Source: JANWWM01 sp046719715 (lineage in GTDB: Bacteria > Bacteroidota > Chlorobiia > Chlorobiales > Thermochlorobacteraceae). From it: a stretch of DNA of 16,142 nt. Position numbers and translations under genes: made by a program. The stretch covers positions 1 to 16,142 of the forward strand of contig JBDNCJ010000067.1 of NCBI GenBank assembly GCA_046719715.1. The letters are read 5' to 3'. A model generated the notes under the pieces. The model saw nothing but the letters and a program-made list of their open reading frames with translations. It was not told where the DNA came from and did not search any database. Below, in pieces: positions 6,793 to 13,975 of this stretch; the first letter of the stretch is position 1; each line of letters opens with the position of its first letter.

Positions 6793-8559
6793 TTAGTATT
6801 TGCGTTCTTTGGCGACGAATTTTTCGCGGTATTCCCAATCGCGTTCGGCAAGCGACATATTGACGGGTTTGTATTTGATTTCGCTGTGTCCGCCTTCGTC
6901 GACGAGGCAAAGCGTGTGCTTCATGAAGTTGGCGTCGTCGCGTTTTGGATAATCTTCGTGCGCATGTGCGCCGCGTGACTCTTTGCGATGATATGCGCCT
7001 TCAATCACGGTTTGAGAATAGTCAATCATGAATTCCAGTTCAATGGCATCGAGCAAATCGGTGTTGAACTCTTTGCCTTTGTCTTGAACGACAGCGTTTT
7101 TAGCGCGCTCGCGAAGCGATTTAATATCACGGCACGCACTTGCTAAAAACTCTTCGGTGCGGAAGACAGAGACTTTATCCATCATCATCTGTTGCAAGTC
7201 TTCGCGAATTTTTCCGACGTGTTCGCCTTTGGTGCGCGAGAGAATGTTATTGATTTTCTCACGCACTTTCTTGTCCGCATCTTTTTGGACGGGCATTTTG
7301 CCTTTGGTTTCGCGCACAAACTGAACGATGTCTTTGCCCGCTCTGCGTCCGAAGACGATGAGGTCGAGAAGTGAATTTGTGCCGAGACGATTCGCGCCGT
7401 GAACCGAGACGCAGGCACATTCGCCCGCCGCCCAAAAGCCGACCTTGACTGTATTCTTTTCATCGACAACGACGCGCGCATCGACATTGGTCGGAATGCC
7501 GCCCATTGCATAGTGGCAAGTCGGCTGAACGGGAATCGGGTTCTTGGACGGGTCGACTCCCAAATAAATCTTTGCGAAGGTTGAAATTTCAGGGAGTTTG
7601 GTTTCGATTTGTTTGAGCGAAAGGTGCGTGAGGTCAAGGTTGATGTAATCTTTTGCCGTGCCGACGCCGCGTCCTTCGCGCACTTCTTGATACATACATC
7701 GGGAAATCATGTCGCGCGGAGCGAGGTCTTTGACGGTCGGCGCGTAGCGTTCCATAAAGCGTTCGCCGCTGGCGTTACGCAAGACGCCGCCTTCGCCGCG
7801 CGCGCCCTCGGTTACGAGGATTCCCAAGCGATACAAGCCCGTCGGGTGAAACTGCACGAACTCCATGTCTTCAAGCGGAATGCCGTGACGCATGACGATG
7901 CCCAGCCCGTCGCCTGTGTTGGCGTGCGCGTTGGAAGTGGTTTTGTAAGCACGTCCGAATCCGCCGGTAGCGAACATCACCGCTTTGGAATTGAAGACGT
8001 TAATATCGCCCGTGCGAATGTTGTAAGTAACGACGCCGCAAACAACGCCCTCCGTTTCGCAAATATCCAAGACTTGATACTCGTTGTAGAATCGAACTTT
8101 ACGCTTGATGCACTGTTCATAAAGCGTATGCAAACACACGTGCCCTGTTCTATCAGCGGCGTAGCAAGCGCGGCGCACAGGCGCTTCGCCAAAGTTGCGC
8201 GTGTGTCCGCCAAACGGACGTTGCGCGATTTTGCCTTCTTTGGTGCGCGAGAACGGCACGCCGAAATGCTCCATTTCAATAATGGCACGCGGTGCGTCGT
8301 TGCACATCACTTCAATGGCGTCTTGGTCGCCCAAGTAATCTGCACCTTTGACGGTATCAAATGCATGCCAGAGCGGATAATCTTCTTCTTCGTTTCCCAA
8401 TGCGGCACAAATGCCGCCTTGTGCCGCGCCACTGTGCGAGCGAAGCGGGTGCAACTTGGAAATCACCGCAACATCGCAATACTCGGCGGCTTCGACGGCG
8501 GCGCGCAACCCTGCCAACCCGGCACCGACAATAACTACATCGTGATTGATAACGGACAT
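6793..8559 (-). CDS. sdhA: Succinate dehydrogenase / fumarate reductase flavoprotein subunit
   Basis: A 588-residue flavoprotein that oxidises succinate to fumarate, passing electrons through an iron-sulfur subunit to quinone at the inner face of the cytoplasmic membrane. The dinucleotide fold GAGLAGLRAA is at 12-21. The covalent FAD histidine is His42 in SHSGAAQGG. HPTG is at 238-241. The catalytic arginine is Arg254 in TEGARGEGG (250-258), and the substrate loop HYAMGG is at 349-354. The length matches the family. It is preceded by the two anchors sdhC and sdhD, but the next gene downstream is hldD; no iron-sulfur subunit (sdhB) is in the window. A 121-bp gap with repeats and a hairpin separates it from sdhD, so separate regulation is possible. 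It could work in either the SDH or the fumarate reductase direction. Confidence 0.97.
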   Translation of the reverse strand: MSVINHDVVIVGAGLAGLRAAVEAAEYCDVAVISKLHPLRSHSGAAQGGICAALGNEEEDYPLWHAFDTVKGADYLGDQDAIEVMCNDAPRAIIEMEHFGVPFSRTKEGKIAQRPFGGHTRNFGEAPVRRACYAADRTGHVCLHTLYEQCIKRKVRFYNEYQVLDICETEGVVCGVVTYNIRTGDINVFNSKAVMFATGGFGRAYKTTSNAHANTGDGLGIVMRHGIPLEDMEFVQFHPTGLYRLGILVTEGARGEGGVLRNASGERFMERYAPTVKDLAPRDMISRCMYQEVREGRGVGTAKDYINLDLTHLSLKQIETKLPEISTFAKIYLGVDPSKNPIPVQPTCHYAMGGIPTNVDARVVVDEKNTVKVGFWAAGECACVSVHGANRLGTNSLLDLIVFGRRAGKDIVQFVRETKGKMPVQKDADKKVREKINNILSRTKGEHVGKIREDLQQMMMDKVSVFRTEEFLASACRDIKSLRERAKNAVVQDKGKEFNTDLLDAIELEFMIDYSQTVIEGAYHRKESRGAHAHEDYPKRDDANFMKHTLCLVDEGGHSEIKYKPVNMSLAERDWEYREKFVAKERKY

Positions 8560-8592
8560 AATACTTTACTGCTGTTTAAGTTTGAATAAAAG

Positions 8593-8619
8593 CACTTTGA
8601 ATGAATGCACTTTGAAAAA
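8593..8619 (-). promoter_or_regulatory. Duplicated CACTTTGAA motif in the sdhA leader
   Basis: On the plus strand CACTTTGAATGAATG (8593-8607) is followed by CACTTTGAAAAA (8608-8619), a 15-bp direct repeat ending 34 bp upstream of the sdhA ATG. A very similar pair stands upstream of sdhC at 9699-9723, in the same orientation. A shared regulator site is inferred. Confidence 0.3.
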
Positions 8620-8641
8620 TCGTCAAAGATGATACTTACCC

Positions 8642-8661
8642 AACACGCTCACTCGCGTGTT
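8642..8661 (-). other. Intercistronic hairpin between sdhD and sdhA
   Basis: AACACGC (8642-8648) and GCGTGTT (8655-8661) form a perfect 7-bp stem with a six-base loop, 19 bp after the sdhD stop. No T run follows in the direction of transcription (GGGTAAG), so it is not an ordinary terminator. It may stabilise or separate the sdhCD and sdhA messages. Confidence 0.35.
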
Positions 8662-8680
8662 TGGTTTCTCAGTTGAGCCG

Positions 8681-9187
8681 TCACGGCAACAGATGGCTTA
8701 AACTAAAACTCGGCGGATTGTATGGTCCTGCCGTTAATACCGTTTGTGTGCCAACAACGAACAGCGAAATCGCCAACAGCCAACAAACAGCAACGAGCGT
8801 GAGTTTGACGCCCTTGTTTTTGGCGTAGTCGTCGATGATGTTCAGCATGCCATTAAATCCATGATACAATCCAAAAATCAGAAACAGCATATCGAAGACT
8901 TTCCAGAGTGGATTGGAAAGTCGCTTCGTTACTTTTTCATAAGTGATGATGTGTTCGCCGAACTTCGGGTCGGAAATCAATCCTTCTTCAACGGCTTTGC
9001 GGTATTCGGGATTTTTGGCGGCATAGGCTTCACGAATGGCGAGATACTCTTGCTCGTCGGCGAGGTAATCCGTGGGCATGTGCTGAACCCAAAAATGACC
9101 AATGAGCGTTGCAAGTAAGACAATACCCGAAATGCGTTGCATAAACCAACCAAACGCCCCGCTTTTCTTTGCACTTCTATCAGACAT
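8681..9187 (-). CDS. sdhD: Succinate dehydrogenase membrane anchor subunit D
   Basis: A 168-residue membrane protein with three hydrophobic segments (about 20-37, 96-113 and 128-148) that anchors SdhA/B and helps form the quinone site. It has the SdhD-like pattern W-F-x-Q-R-x-SG (14-21), His31 in the first helix and YHGFNGMLNIIDDY (108-121) with His109. A hydrophilic loop of about 50 residues (38-90), rich in charged residues, lies between helices one and two and is longer than in E. coli SdhD. The frame is open to 9262, but ATG at 9187 has an AAGGAG Shine-Dalgarno at 9195-9200 and removes an extension overlapping sdhC. It lies 22 bp after sdhC. I assign SdhD from position and pattern; sequence identity in this family is low. 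Confidence 0.8.
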   Translation of the reverse strand: MSDRSAKKSGAFGWFMQRISGIVLLATLIGHFWVQHMPTDYLADEQEYLAIREAYAAKNPEYRKAVEEGLISDPKFGEHIITYEKVTKRLSNPLWKVFDMLFLIFGLYHGFNGMLNIIDDYAKNKGVKLTLVAVCWLLAISLFVVGTQTVLTAGPYNPPSFSLSHLLP

Positions 9188-9194
9188 TTGAAAA

Positions 9195-9200
9195 CTCCTT
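9195..9200 (-). promoter_or_regulatory. Shine-Dalgarno of sdhD
   Basis: In gene sense AAGGAG stands 7 bases before the ATG at 9187. It is one of the few strong ribosome binding sites in the window and decides the sdhD start against the longer open frame reaching 9262. Confidence 0.8.
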
Positions 9201-9209
9201 TGGTTAAAA

Positions 9210-9650
9210 TTACTTGATGAACGGTGTAATGAAATATGGCGCGAGAATCGGATAGCCGCCAAGCAAAATAATCAACGCGGAAAGCGCGAGTGTTGCATAA
9301 AACATCTTCTTTTGCTTCGGAGACCAGCCCAAGAAATCCACCATCACAATCCTAAATCCGTTGATGGAATGATACGTCACAATGGCGAGCAAGGCAAATT
9401 CGCCAATCTTGAAGAGCGGACTGCGATAAGTCGACATCAGCGCGTCGAATTGCACCGGGTCGTAAAGTGCGCGAAGCCCAAAGACGTGAATCGTTAGATA
9501 AATGACCATGCCAATGCCGCTTCCGCGATGCAGAATCCACGCCCACATACCCGTGCGCCAGTTGTATGAAAGAATACGCTGAACGGCGTTTTGAAATGTA
9601 GCGGCGTAAGGGAGTTTCGCGGCGGTTTTGGGATTTTCAATCGGAGACAT
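9210..9650 (-). CDS. sdhC: Succinate dehydrogenase cytochrome b subunit C
   Basis: A 146-residue integral membrane cytochrome b of complex II. Three hydrophobic helices lie at about 38-58, 80-104 and 118-137. The family signature HRGSG is at 41-45 (the Arg/Ser region lining the quinone site). A second helix carries His94 in YHSINGFRI (93-101), the usual axial haem ligand motif H-x-x-x-G-x-R. His55 in helix one is a further possible ligand. ATG at 9650 is preceded by an AAGGAAG-type Shine-Dalgarno (9659-9665, 8 bases away). It is the first gene of the leftward sdhC-sdhD-sdhA group and is divergent from ddl, so the 130-bp gap must hold its promoter. sdhD begins 22 bp after its stop. Confidence 0.9.
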   Translation of the reverse strand: MSPIENPKTAAKLPYAATFQNAVQRILSYNWRTGMWAWILHRGSGIGMVIYLTIHVFGLRALYDPVQFDALMSTYRSPLFKIGEFALLAIVTYHSINGFRIVMVDFLGWSPKQKKMFYATLALSALIILLGGYPILAPYFITPFIK

Positions 9651-9698
9651 ACTGCTTACTTCCTTTCTTTAATTCTGTTAAAATTGTAGTCAAGATAA

Positions 9699-9723
9699 CA
9701 TTTTGAATCAAACATTTGAAAAG
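9699..9723 (-). promoter_or_regulatory. Duplicated CA(T)TTTGAA motif in the sdhC leader
   Basis: On the plus strand CATTTTGAATCAAA (9699-9712) is followed by CATTTGAAAAG (9713-9723), about 50 bp upstream of the sdhC ATG. It also contains the palindrome TCAAACATTTGA (9708-9719). It aligns with the paired motif before sdhA (8593-8619) with two single-base gaps. It is a candidate operator for the sdh genes and also lies upstream of the divergent ddl. Confidence 0.3.
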
Positions 9724-9725
9724 AC

Positions 9726-9756
9726 TTGTGCAACTCGCGCTTTCTGACTAATCTTG
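9726..9756 (+). promoter_or_regulatory. Possible Bacteroidota-type promoter of ddl
   Basis: TTG at 9726-9728 and TAATCTTG at 9749-9756 are separated by 20 bases. This resembles the Bacteroidota -33 TTTG / -7 TAnnTTTG promoter with one mismatch in the -7 box. Transcription would begin some 15-20 bases before the ddl ATG at 9781. The match is loose and could be chance. Confidence 0.25.
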
Positions 9757-9780
9757 CGCTTCATTTTTTACCATCGTTCA

Positions 9781-10863
9781 ATGAAAAAAACATTGGCTCT
9801 GCTGTTCGGCGGACGAAGCGGCGAACATGAAATTTCAATCATTTCTGCGCGCTCCATTGCTTCTGCCATCAATCTCAAACAATTTAATTTACTTCCCATC
9901 TACATTACGCGTGAAGGCAAGTGGCTCAACGAAACCGCCTCGCGCTCCGTGCTTGAGAAAAATTACGAAGCCTTAATAAAAAATTCAGAGGCTCTCAAAA
10001 AAGAAAAAGCCCGCGTTGCCAAACTGAAAGGCACTTTCAAGTTCGATTTCTCAAAAATCGACGTTGTCTTTCCCGTGCTGCACGGCACATTCGGAGAAGA
10101 CGGCACGGTTCAAGGCTTGCTGGAAATGATGAACGTGCCTTACGTCGGAAACGGCGTTCTGGCTTCTGCGCTCACGATGGATAAAGCAACCGCAAAAGCC
10201 ACGTTCAAAGAAGCAGGATTGAATGTTGTGAGTTACGTTGTTGGATTTCGTGATGAGGTGGAATCAACCCTGAACGCCGTCGTGAAGCGGTGCGAAAAAG
10301 CCCTAACCTATCCGATGTTCGTTAAGCCTGCGAACTTGGGCTCGTCGGTCGGAATTTCAAAAGCCAAGAATCGCGTGCAACTTATAGATGCGCTGAAGCT
10401 CGCCGCTGAGTACGACAGAAAAATTTTGATAGAGCAGGGATTATCGGTGAGGGAATTAGAAATCGCCGCGCTGGGAAATCGCGACGCGCAAGTTTCGGTG
10501 GTCGGTGAAATCGTGCCGTGCAACGAATTTTATGATTACGAAGCCAAATACATCAAAAGCGATTCCAAATTGTTCATTCCCGCACGATTGCCGAAGCGCA
10601 TCAGCGACGCCGTTCAGAAGCAAGCCGTCATCGCCTTCAAAGCCGCTGGCTGCGAGGGCATGGCGCGCATTGACTTCTTCTTGGAAAAAGAGACCAACAA
10701 ACTCTTCATCAACGAAATCAACACGATTCCCGGCTTTACGTCCATCAGTATGTATCCAAAAATGTTTTTAGCGGCGGGCGTGTCGTATCCAGAACTCATT
10801 TCACGATTGATTGAACTTGCCTTTGAACGCTTCAAGGAGCGAAGTCGGAACCGTGTGGCGTAA
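9781..10863 (+). CDS. ddl: D-alanine--D-alanine ligase
   Basis: A 360-residue ATP-grasp ligase making D-Ala-D-Ala for peptidoglycan precursors in the cytoplasm. The N-terminal FGGRSGEHEISI (9-20) holds the conserved Glu that binds the first D-Ala. HGTFGEDG is at 101-108 and the ATP-grasp loop KPANLGSSVG at 182-191. FYDYEAKY (250-257) keeps the tyrosine of D-Ala-D-Ala rather than D-Ala-D-Lac ligases. The metal-binding NEINTIPGFT is at 311-320. ATG at 9781 gives the standard family start (MKKTLALLFGG); a TTG nine codons earlier (9754) is rejected. No Shine-Dalgarno is seen. It is the only plus-strand gene here: it stands alone, divergent from sdhC and ending 9 bp before the end of nuoN on the other strand. 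Confidence 0.96.
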   Translation: MKKTLALLFGGRSGEHEISIISARSIASAINLKQFNLLPIYITREGKWLNETASRSVLEKNYEALIKNSEALKKEKARVAKLKGTFKFDFSKIDVVFPVLHGTFGEDGTVQGLLEMMNVPYVGNGVLASALTMDKATAKATFKEAGLNVVSYVVGFRDEVESTLNAVVKRCEKALTYPMFVKPANLGSSVGISKAKNRVQLIDALKLAAEYDRKILIEQGLSVRELEIAALGNRDAQVSVVGEIVPCNEFYDYEAKYIKSDSKLFIPARLPKRISDAVQKQAVIAFKAAGCEGMARIDFFLEKETNKLFINEINTIPGFTSISMYPKMFLAAGVSYPELISRLIELAFERFKERSRNRVA

Positions 10864-10872
10864 TTCCATAAT

Positions 10873-12303
10873 TCACATGTTGAACGCAAATTTGACTGCC
10901 TCGCCAGCGAAGCGAAGCATGCCCGTCGGGAAAACCCCAAGCAGAAAAACGAGAAGGGCAATCAAAACAAGGGTGGGATTGAGCACGACGCCGTCGAATT
11001 GATTTTCCGATTGCGGCTCGCGCATGAACATGAAAATCACGACGCGCAAGTAGTAATACGCCGAAACCGCACTCGCCAATACGCCGACCACCGCCAGCCA
11101 CGAAAGTCCGCTTTCAACGGCGGCGGCGAAGAGTTTATACTTCCCGATAAATCCTCCAAACGGCGGAATGCCCGTCAGCGACAGCATAAAGAGTGCCATC
11201 AGCCCAGCAAGAAGCGGCTTTTCTTTGAACAACCCTGCATAGTCCGACGCGCTGGTGAACGCTCGATGCTGTTCAACGAGCGCAATCACACCGAATGCGC
11301 CGATGTTCATCAATGAATAGACGAGCGCGTAGTAAAGCACCGCGCTGTATCCCGCATCGCTTGCGGCGACAATGCCCACAAGCATATAGCCCGCGTGCGC
11401 AACGGAAGAAAACGCCAACATTCGCTTTAAGTTATCCTGTGAAAGTGCGGCAATGTTGCCAATCACCATCGTGAGCACGGCAATCGTGGAGAGCGCGAAA
11501 ATCCAATTCGAGTTGTTCTCCGTTTGAGATGAAACGTTCAGCACAACGGTAATCAAGGCGGTGAACGCCGCCGCTTTCGAGGCGGTCGACATCAGCGCGG
11601 TTGAGGGCGTCGGCGCGCCTTCATACACATCGGGCGTCCATTGATGAAACGGCACCGCTGAAATTTTGAACAAAAATCCAACCATCATCAGTGAAAGCCC
11701 CACCCAAAAGAGCGAGGTTGCGCCGTTTTCTTGCAAGTAGATTCCGATTTTAAACAGCGTCATCTCGCCCGTCGCGCCGTAAATGAGCGAAATGCCGTAA
11801 AGAAAAAATCCCGACGAAAACGCGCCCAAAAGAAAATACTTCATCGCCGCTTCGTTGGCGCGCAGGTCTTTACGCATCACGCCCGCCAGCACATAGAGCG
11901 CAATCGACATCGTTTCCAGCCCGATGAACAGCACGACCATGTGCGCCGCGCACGCCATCAGCATCATGCCCAGCGTCGCAATAAAAACGATGATGTAGTA
12001 TTCGCCGAAGTGAATGTTCTCTTTGGCGAGATAACTCTGTGAGAGCGTTATCACGAGCAAGCCGGAAAGCGCGAAAACGAAATTGGCAAATTGCGAATAC
12101 GGCGAGAGCCGCACCATTTCGCCAAAGGCGTAGCCTTGCTCGCTTGGAAACAGCATCATCGTAATTAAAATCAAAAAGCCGACGCTCGTTAGCGAAAAGG
12201 TGAGCGATGCGCGCTTTGCCGTCGCTTCAATGACGATGAGAAAGACCACCCAAAGCGTGGCGAAGGTTAAGGGAAGCGCGAGAAATAAATCGTGAAGTGT
12301 CAT
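10873..12303 (-). CDS. nuoN: NADH-quinone oxidoreductase subunit N
   Basis: A 476-residue polytopic membrane protein (about 14 helices), one of the three antiporter-like proton-pumping subunits of complex I. The key charged residues of the family are in place: Glu130 in IGLETMSIALY, Lys213 in FLFKISAVPFHQWTPDVYEG (210-229), Lys243 in STASKAAAF and Lys388 in GGFIGKYKLF. SSVAHAGYMLVG (299-310) is also typical. The ATG at 12303 lies 26 bp after nuoM and has no Shine-Dalgarno, so translational coupling or the weak-SD habit of this lineage is likely. It is the last gene of this leftward group. Its 3' end meets that of ddl with 9 bp between and no evident terminator. Confidence 0.95.
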   Translation of the reverse strand: MTLHDLFLALPLTFATLWVVFLIVIEATAKRASLTFSLTSVGFLILITMMLFPSEQGYAFGEMVRLSPYSQFANFVFALSGLLVITLSQSYLAKENIHFGEYYIIVFIATLGMMLMACAAHMVVLFIGLETMSIALYVLAGVMRKDLRANEAAMKYFLLGAFSSGFFLYGISLIYGATGEMTLFKIGIYLQENGATSLFWVGLSLMMVGFLFKISAVPFHQWTPDVYEGAPTPSTALMSTASKAAAFTALITVVLNVSSQTENNSNWIFALSTIAVLTMVIGNIAALSQDNLKRMLAFSSVAHAGYMLVGIVAASDAGYSAVLYYALVYSLMNIGAFGVIALVEQHRAFTSASDYAGLFKEKPLLAGLMALFMLSLTGIPPFGGFIGKYKLFAAAVESGLSWLAVVGVLASAVSAYYYLRVVIFMFMREPQSENQFDGVVLNPTLVLIALLVFLLGVFPTGMLRFAGEAVKFAFNM

Positions 12304-12329
12304 GGCGAACAGCGAATTTGAACTTGATG

Positions 12330-13847
12330 CTACTTAATGGAGAGCGACGACGTTTGTTGAACTTTTTCAATCACGCCCGCCGTGCTTTTTTCAGAGAGTT
12401 TCAAAAACGGATTCGGCGCAACGCCAATCCAGACAATCAACACCACGAATGCAACTGCAACCGCGCTTTCGCGAAGGTTCAAGTCCGAAATGCGTCGATT
12501 CTCATCGTTCGTTACGTCTCCCAAGAAAATTTTTTGAAACATCGGCAACATATAAACGGCGGAAAGAATCACACCGATTGCGCCCAAAACGGCGAATGTT
12601 CCGTTCTGCAAAATCGGCGACTTGAACGCACCAACGAGAATCAAAAACTCGCCCACAAATCCGTTCAATCCTGGAAGCCCGACCGACGAGAGCATCGCAA
12701 TCGTGAAGAACATCGCGCCGAGCGGCATTACTTTTTTCAATCCGCCATAATCCGAGAGCCTATCGCTCTTGCGGCGTTCATACAAAAATCCGACCAGCAT
12801 AAAGAGCAATCCCGTTGAAAGTCCGTGATTGACCATTTGCAAAATCGCGCCTTGCATTGCCTCTTCGGTGAAGGCGAAAATGCCGAGTGTTAAAAATCCC
12901 AAGTGGCTGATGGAAGAATACGCCAGCACGCGGCGCATTTCTTTTTGAGTGAGCGCAATCGCCGCGCCGTAAATGATAGAGACAATCGACAGCGCCACAA
13001 TCAGCGTTGAAAAATAAGCCGATGCCTGTGGAAACAAGCCGACATTGAAGCGAATGAGCGCGTAGGTCGCCATTTTGAGCAACACGCCCGTAACAACGGC
13101 GGAAACAGGCGATTCTGCATACACTTCCGGTAGCCACGTGTGAAGCGGAAAGAGCGGGGCTTTGGCGAGAAAACTAATCGCAAAGAGCCAGAATAAAATC
13201 GCTTGAATGGAGAACGGCAAATCCAGCATCAAGAGCTTTTGATAATCCGTCGTGAAAATGCCGCTGTTGAGGTCGGCGCCGCGAATGCCGATGTAGATAA
13301 TCCCAACCAGCATGATGAGCGACGCCGTCAGCATGTAGATGAAAAACTTCGTCGCCGCAAACGAGCGATTCGCTCCGCCCCAAATCCCGATGAGAAAGTA
13401 CATCGGAATCAGCATCGCTTCCCAAAACATGTAGTAAAGAAAGAGGTCGAGTGCGGAAAAAATGCCGAGAATGCATGTTTCAAGCGTGAGCAAAAAGAAG
13501 AGATGCTCGTTCACATTTGTCTGAACGCTCGTCCAAGTCCCCAAAATCACCAACGGAAACATGAGTGCGGTGAATGCAAACAGCAATACGGAAACGCCGT
13601 CGAGTCCAACTACATATTTCACGTCCGTTTCCTCGCCAAGCCAATTTTCAAGTGCCACGTGCCGAAATTGAACGCCTTGCGATGGGTCAAAATTGAGCAG
13701 AAGCGATGCCGCCAATACAAACACCAAGAGCGACATCGTAACTGCATAAAATTTCGCAAGCGATGATTTTTCGCGGTTGAAGAGCAGGAGCGGAATGGCG
13801 AACAGGAATGGAAAGAAAATAACGAGAGTGAGAAGTGAACTGCCCAT
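12330..13847 (-). CDS. nuoM: NADH-quinone oxidoreductase subunit M
   Basis: A 505-residue polytopic membrane subunit of complex I with the antiporter-like proton channel. The conserved charged residues are Glu143 in MFWEAMLIPMYFLIG, Lys229 in LAKAPLFPLHTWLPEVYAE (227-245), Lys258 in VLLKMATYALIRF and Glu400 in GFVGEFLIL. SSISHLGFLTLG (311-322) and MVNHGLSTGLLFM (338-350) are typical of NuoM. The open frame runs to 14000, but those 51 extra residues overlap the M16 peptidase gene and are not membrane-like. ATG at 13847 gives the normal hydrophobic start. In most operons nuoL precedes nuoM; here an M16 peptidase does, 128 bp upstream, so nuoMN form a separate unit with their own likely promoter in that gap. 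Confidence 0.95.
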   Translation of the reverse strand: MGSSLLTLVIFFPFLFAIPLLLFNREKSSLAKFYAVTMSLLVFVLAASLLLNFDPSQGVQFRHVALENWLGEETDVKYVVGLDGVSVLLFAFTALMFPLVILGTWTSVQTNVNEHLFFLLTLETCILGIFSALDLFLYYMFWEAMLIPMYFLIGIWGGANRSFAATKFFIYMLTASLIMLVGIIYIGIRGADLNSGIFTTDYQKLLMLDLPFSIQAILFWLFAISFLAKAPLFPLHTWLPEVYAESPVSAVVTGVLLKMATYALIRFNVGLFPQASAYFSTLIVALSIVSIIYGAAIALTQKEMRRVLAYSSISHLGFLTLGIFAFTEEAMQGAILQMVNHGLSTGLLFMLVGFLYERRKSDRLSDYGGLKKVMPLGAMFFTIAMLSSVGLPGLNGFVGEFLILVGAFKSPILQNGTFAVLGAIGVILSAVYMLPMFQKIFLGDVTNDENRRISDLNLRESAVAVAFVVLIVWIGVAPNPFLKLSEKSTAGVIEKVQQTSSLSIK

Positions 13848-13893
13848 AGACGAGAGTATTTCAGAAGAGTATTTTCGAAGCGAAATTACTGCG

Positions 13894-13913
13894 AAGTTTG
13901 GCTTTTGAAAACA
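13894..13913 (-). promoter_or_regulatory. 20-bp leader element upstream of nuoM, shared with hldD
   Basis: Plus-strand AAGTTTGGCTTTTGAAAACA, 46 bp upstream of the nuoM ATG and on the same strand as the copy at 6725-6744 upstream of hldD (one mismatch). Just downstream in gene sense lie TAATTTCG and two direct copies of AGAGTATTT (plus strand, 13853-13861 and 13866-13874). Promoter or regulator binding is inferred. Confidence 0.4.
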
Positions 13914-13975
13914 AGCACGCAAAGGTAAGAAAAATTCAGCGTTAGGTGAAACGCGATTTCCACCCGCCAATCGCC

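Noticed and set aside
6713..6910. 66-residue N-terminal extension of the hldD frame
   Set aside because: It is basic, mostly antisense-independent overlap with the end of sdhA in another frame, and precedes a perfect family start (MIVITGGAGF) at 6712.
7609..8589. 326-codon open frame on the plus strand opposite sdhA
   Set aside because: It is a shadow of the strongly coded sdhA gene; its translation shows no recognisable domain and composition follows the opposite strand's codon bias.
9188..9262. 25-residue N-terminal extension of sdhD
   Set aside because: It overlaps sdhC, while ATG at 9187 has a strong Shine-Dalgarno at 9195-9200.
9754..9780. TTG start for ddl nine codons upstream
   Set aside because: The residues before MKKTLALLFGG match nothing in the family and would coincide with the candidate promoter -7 region.
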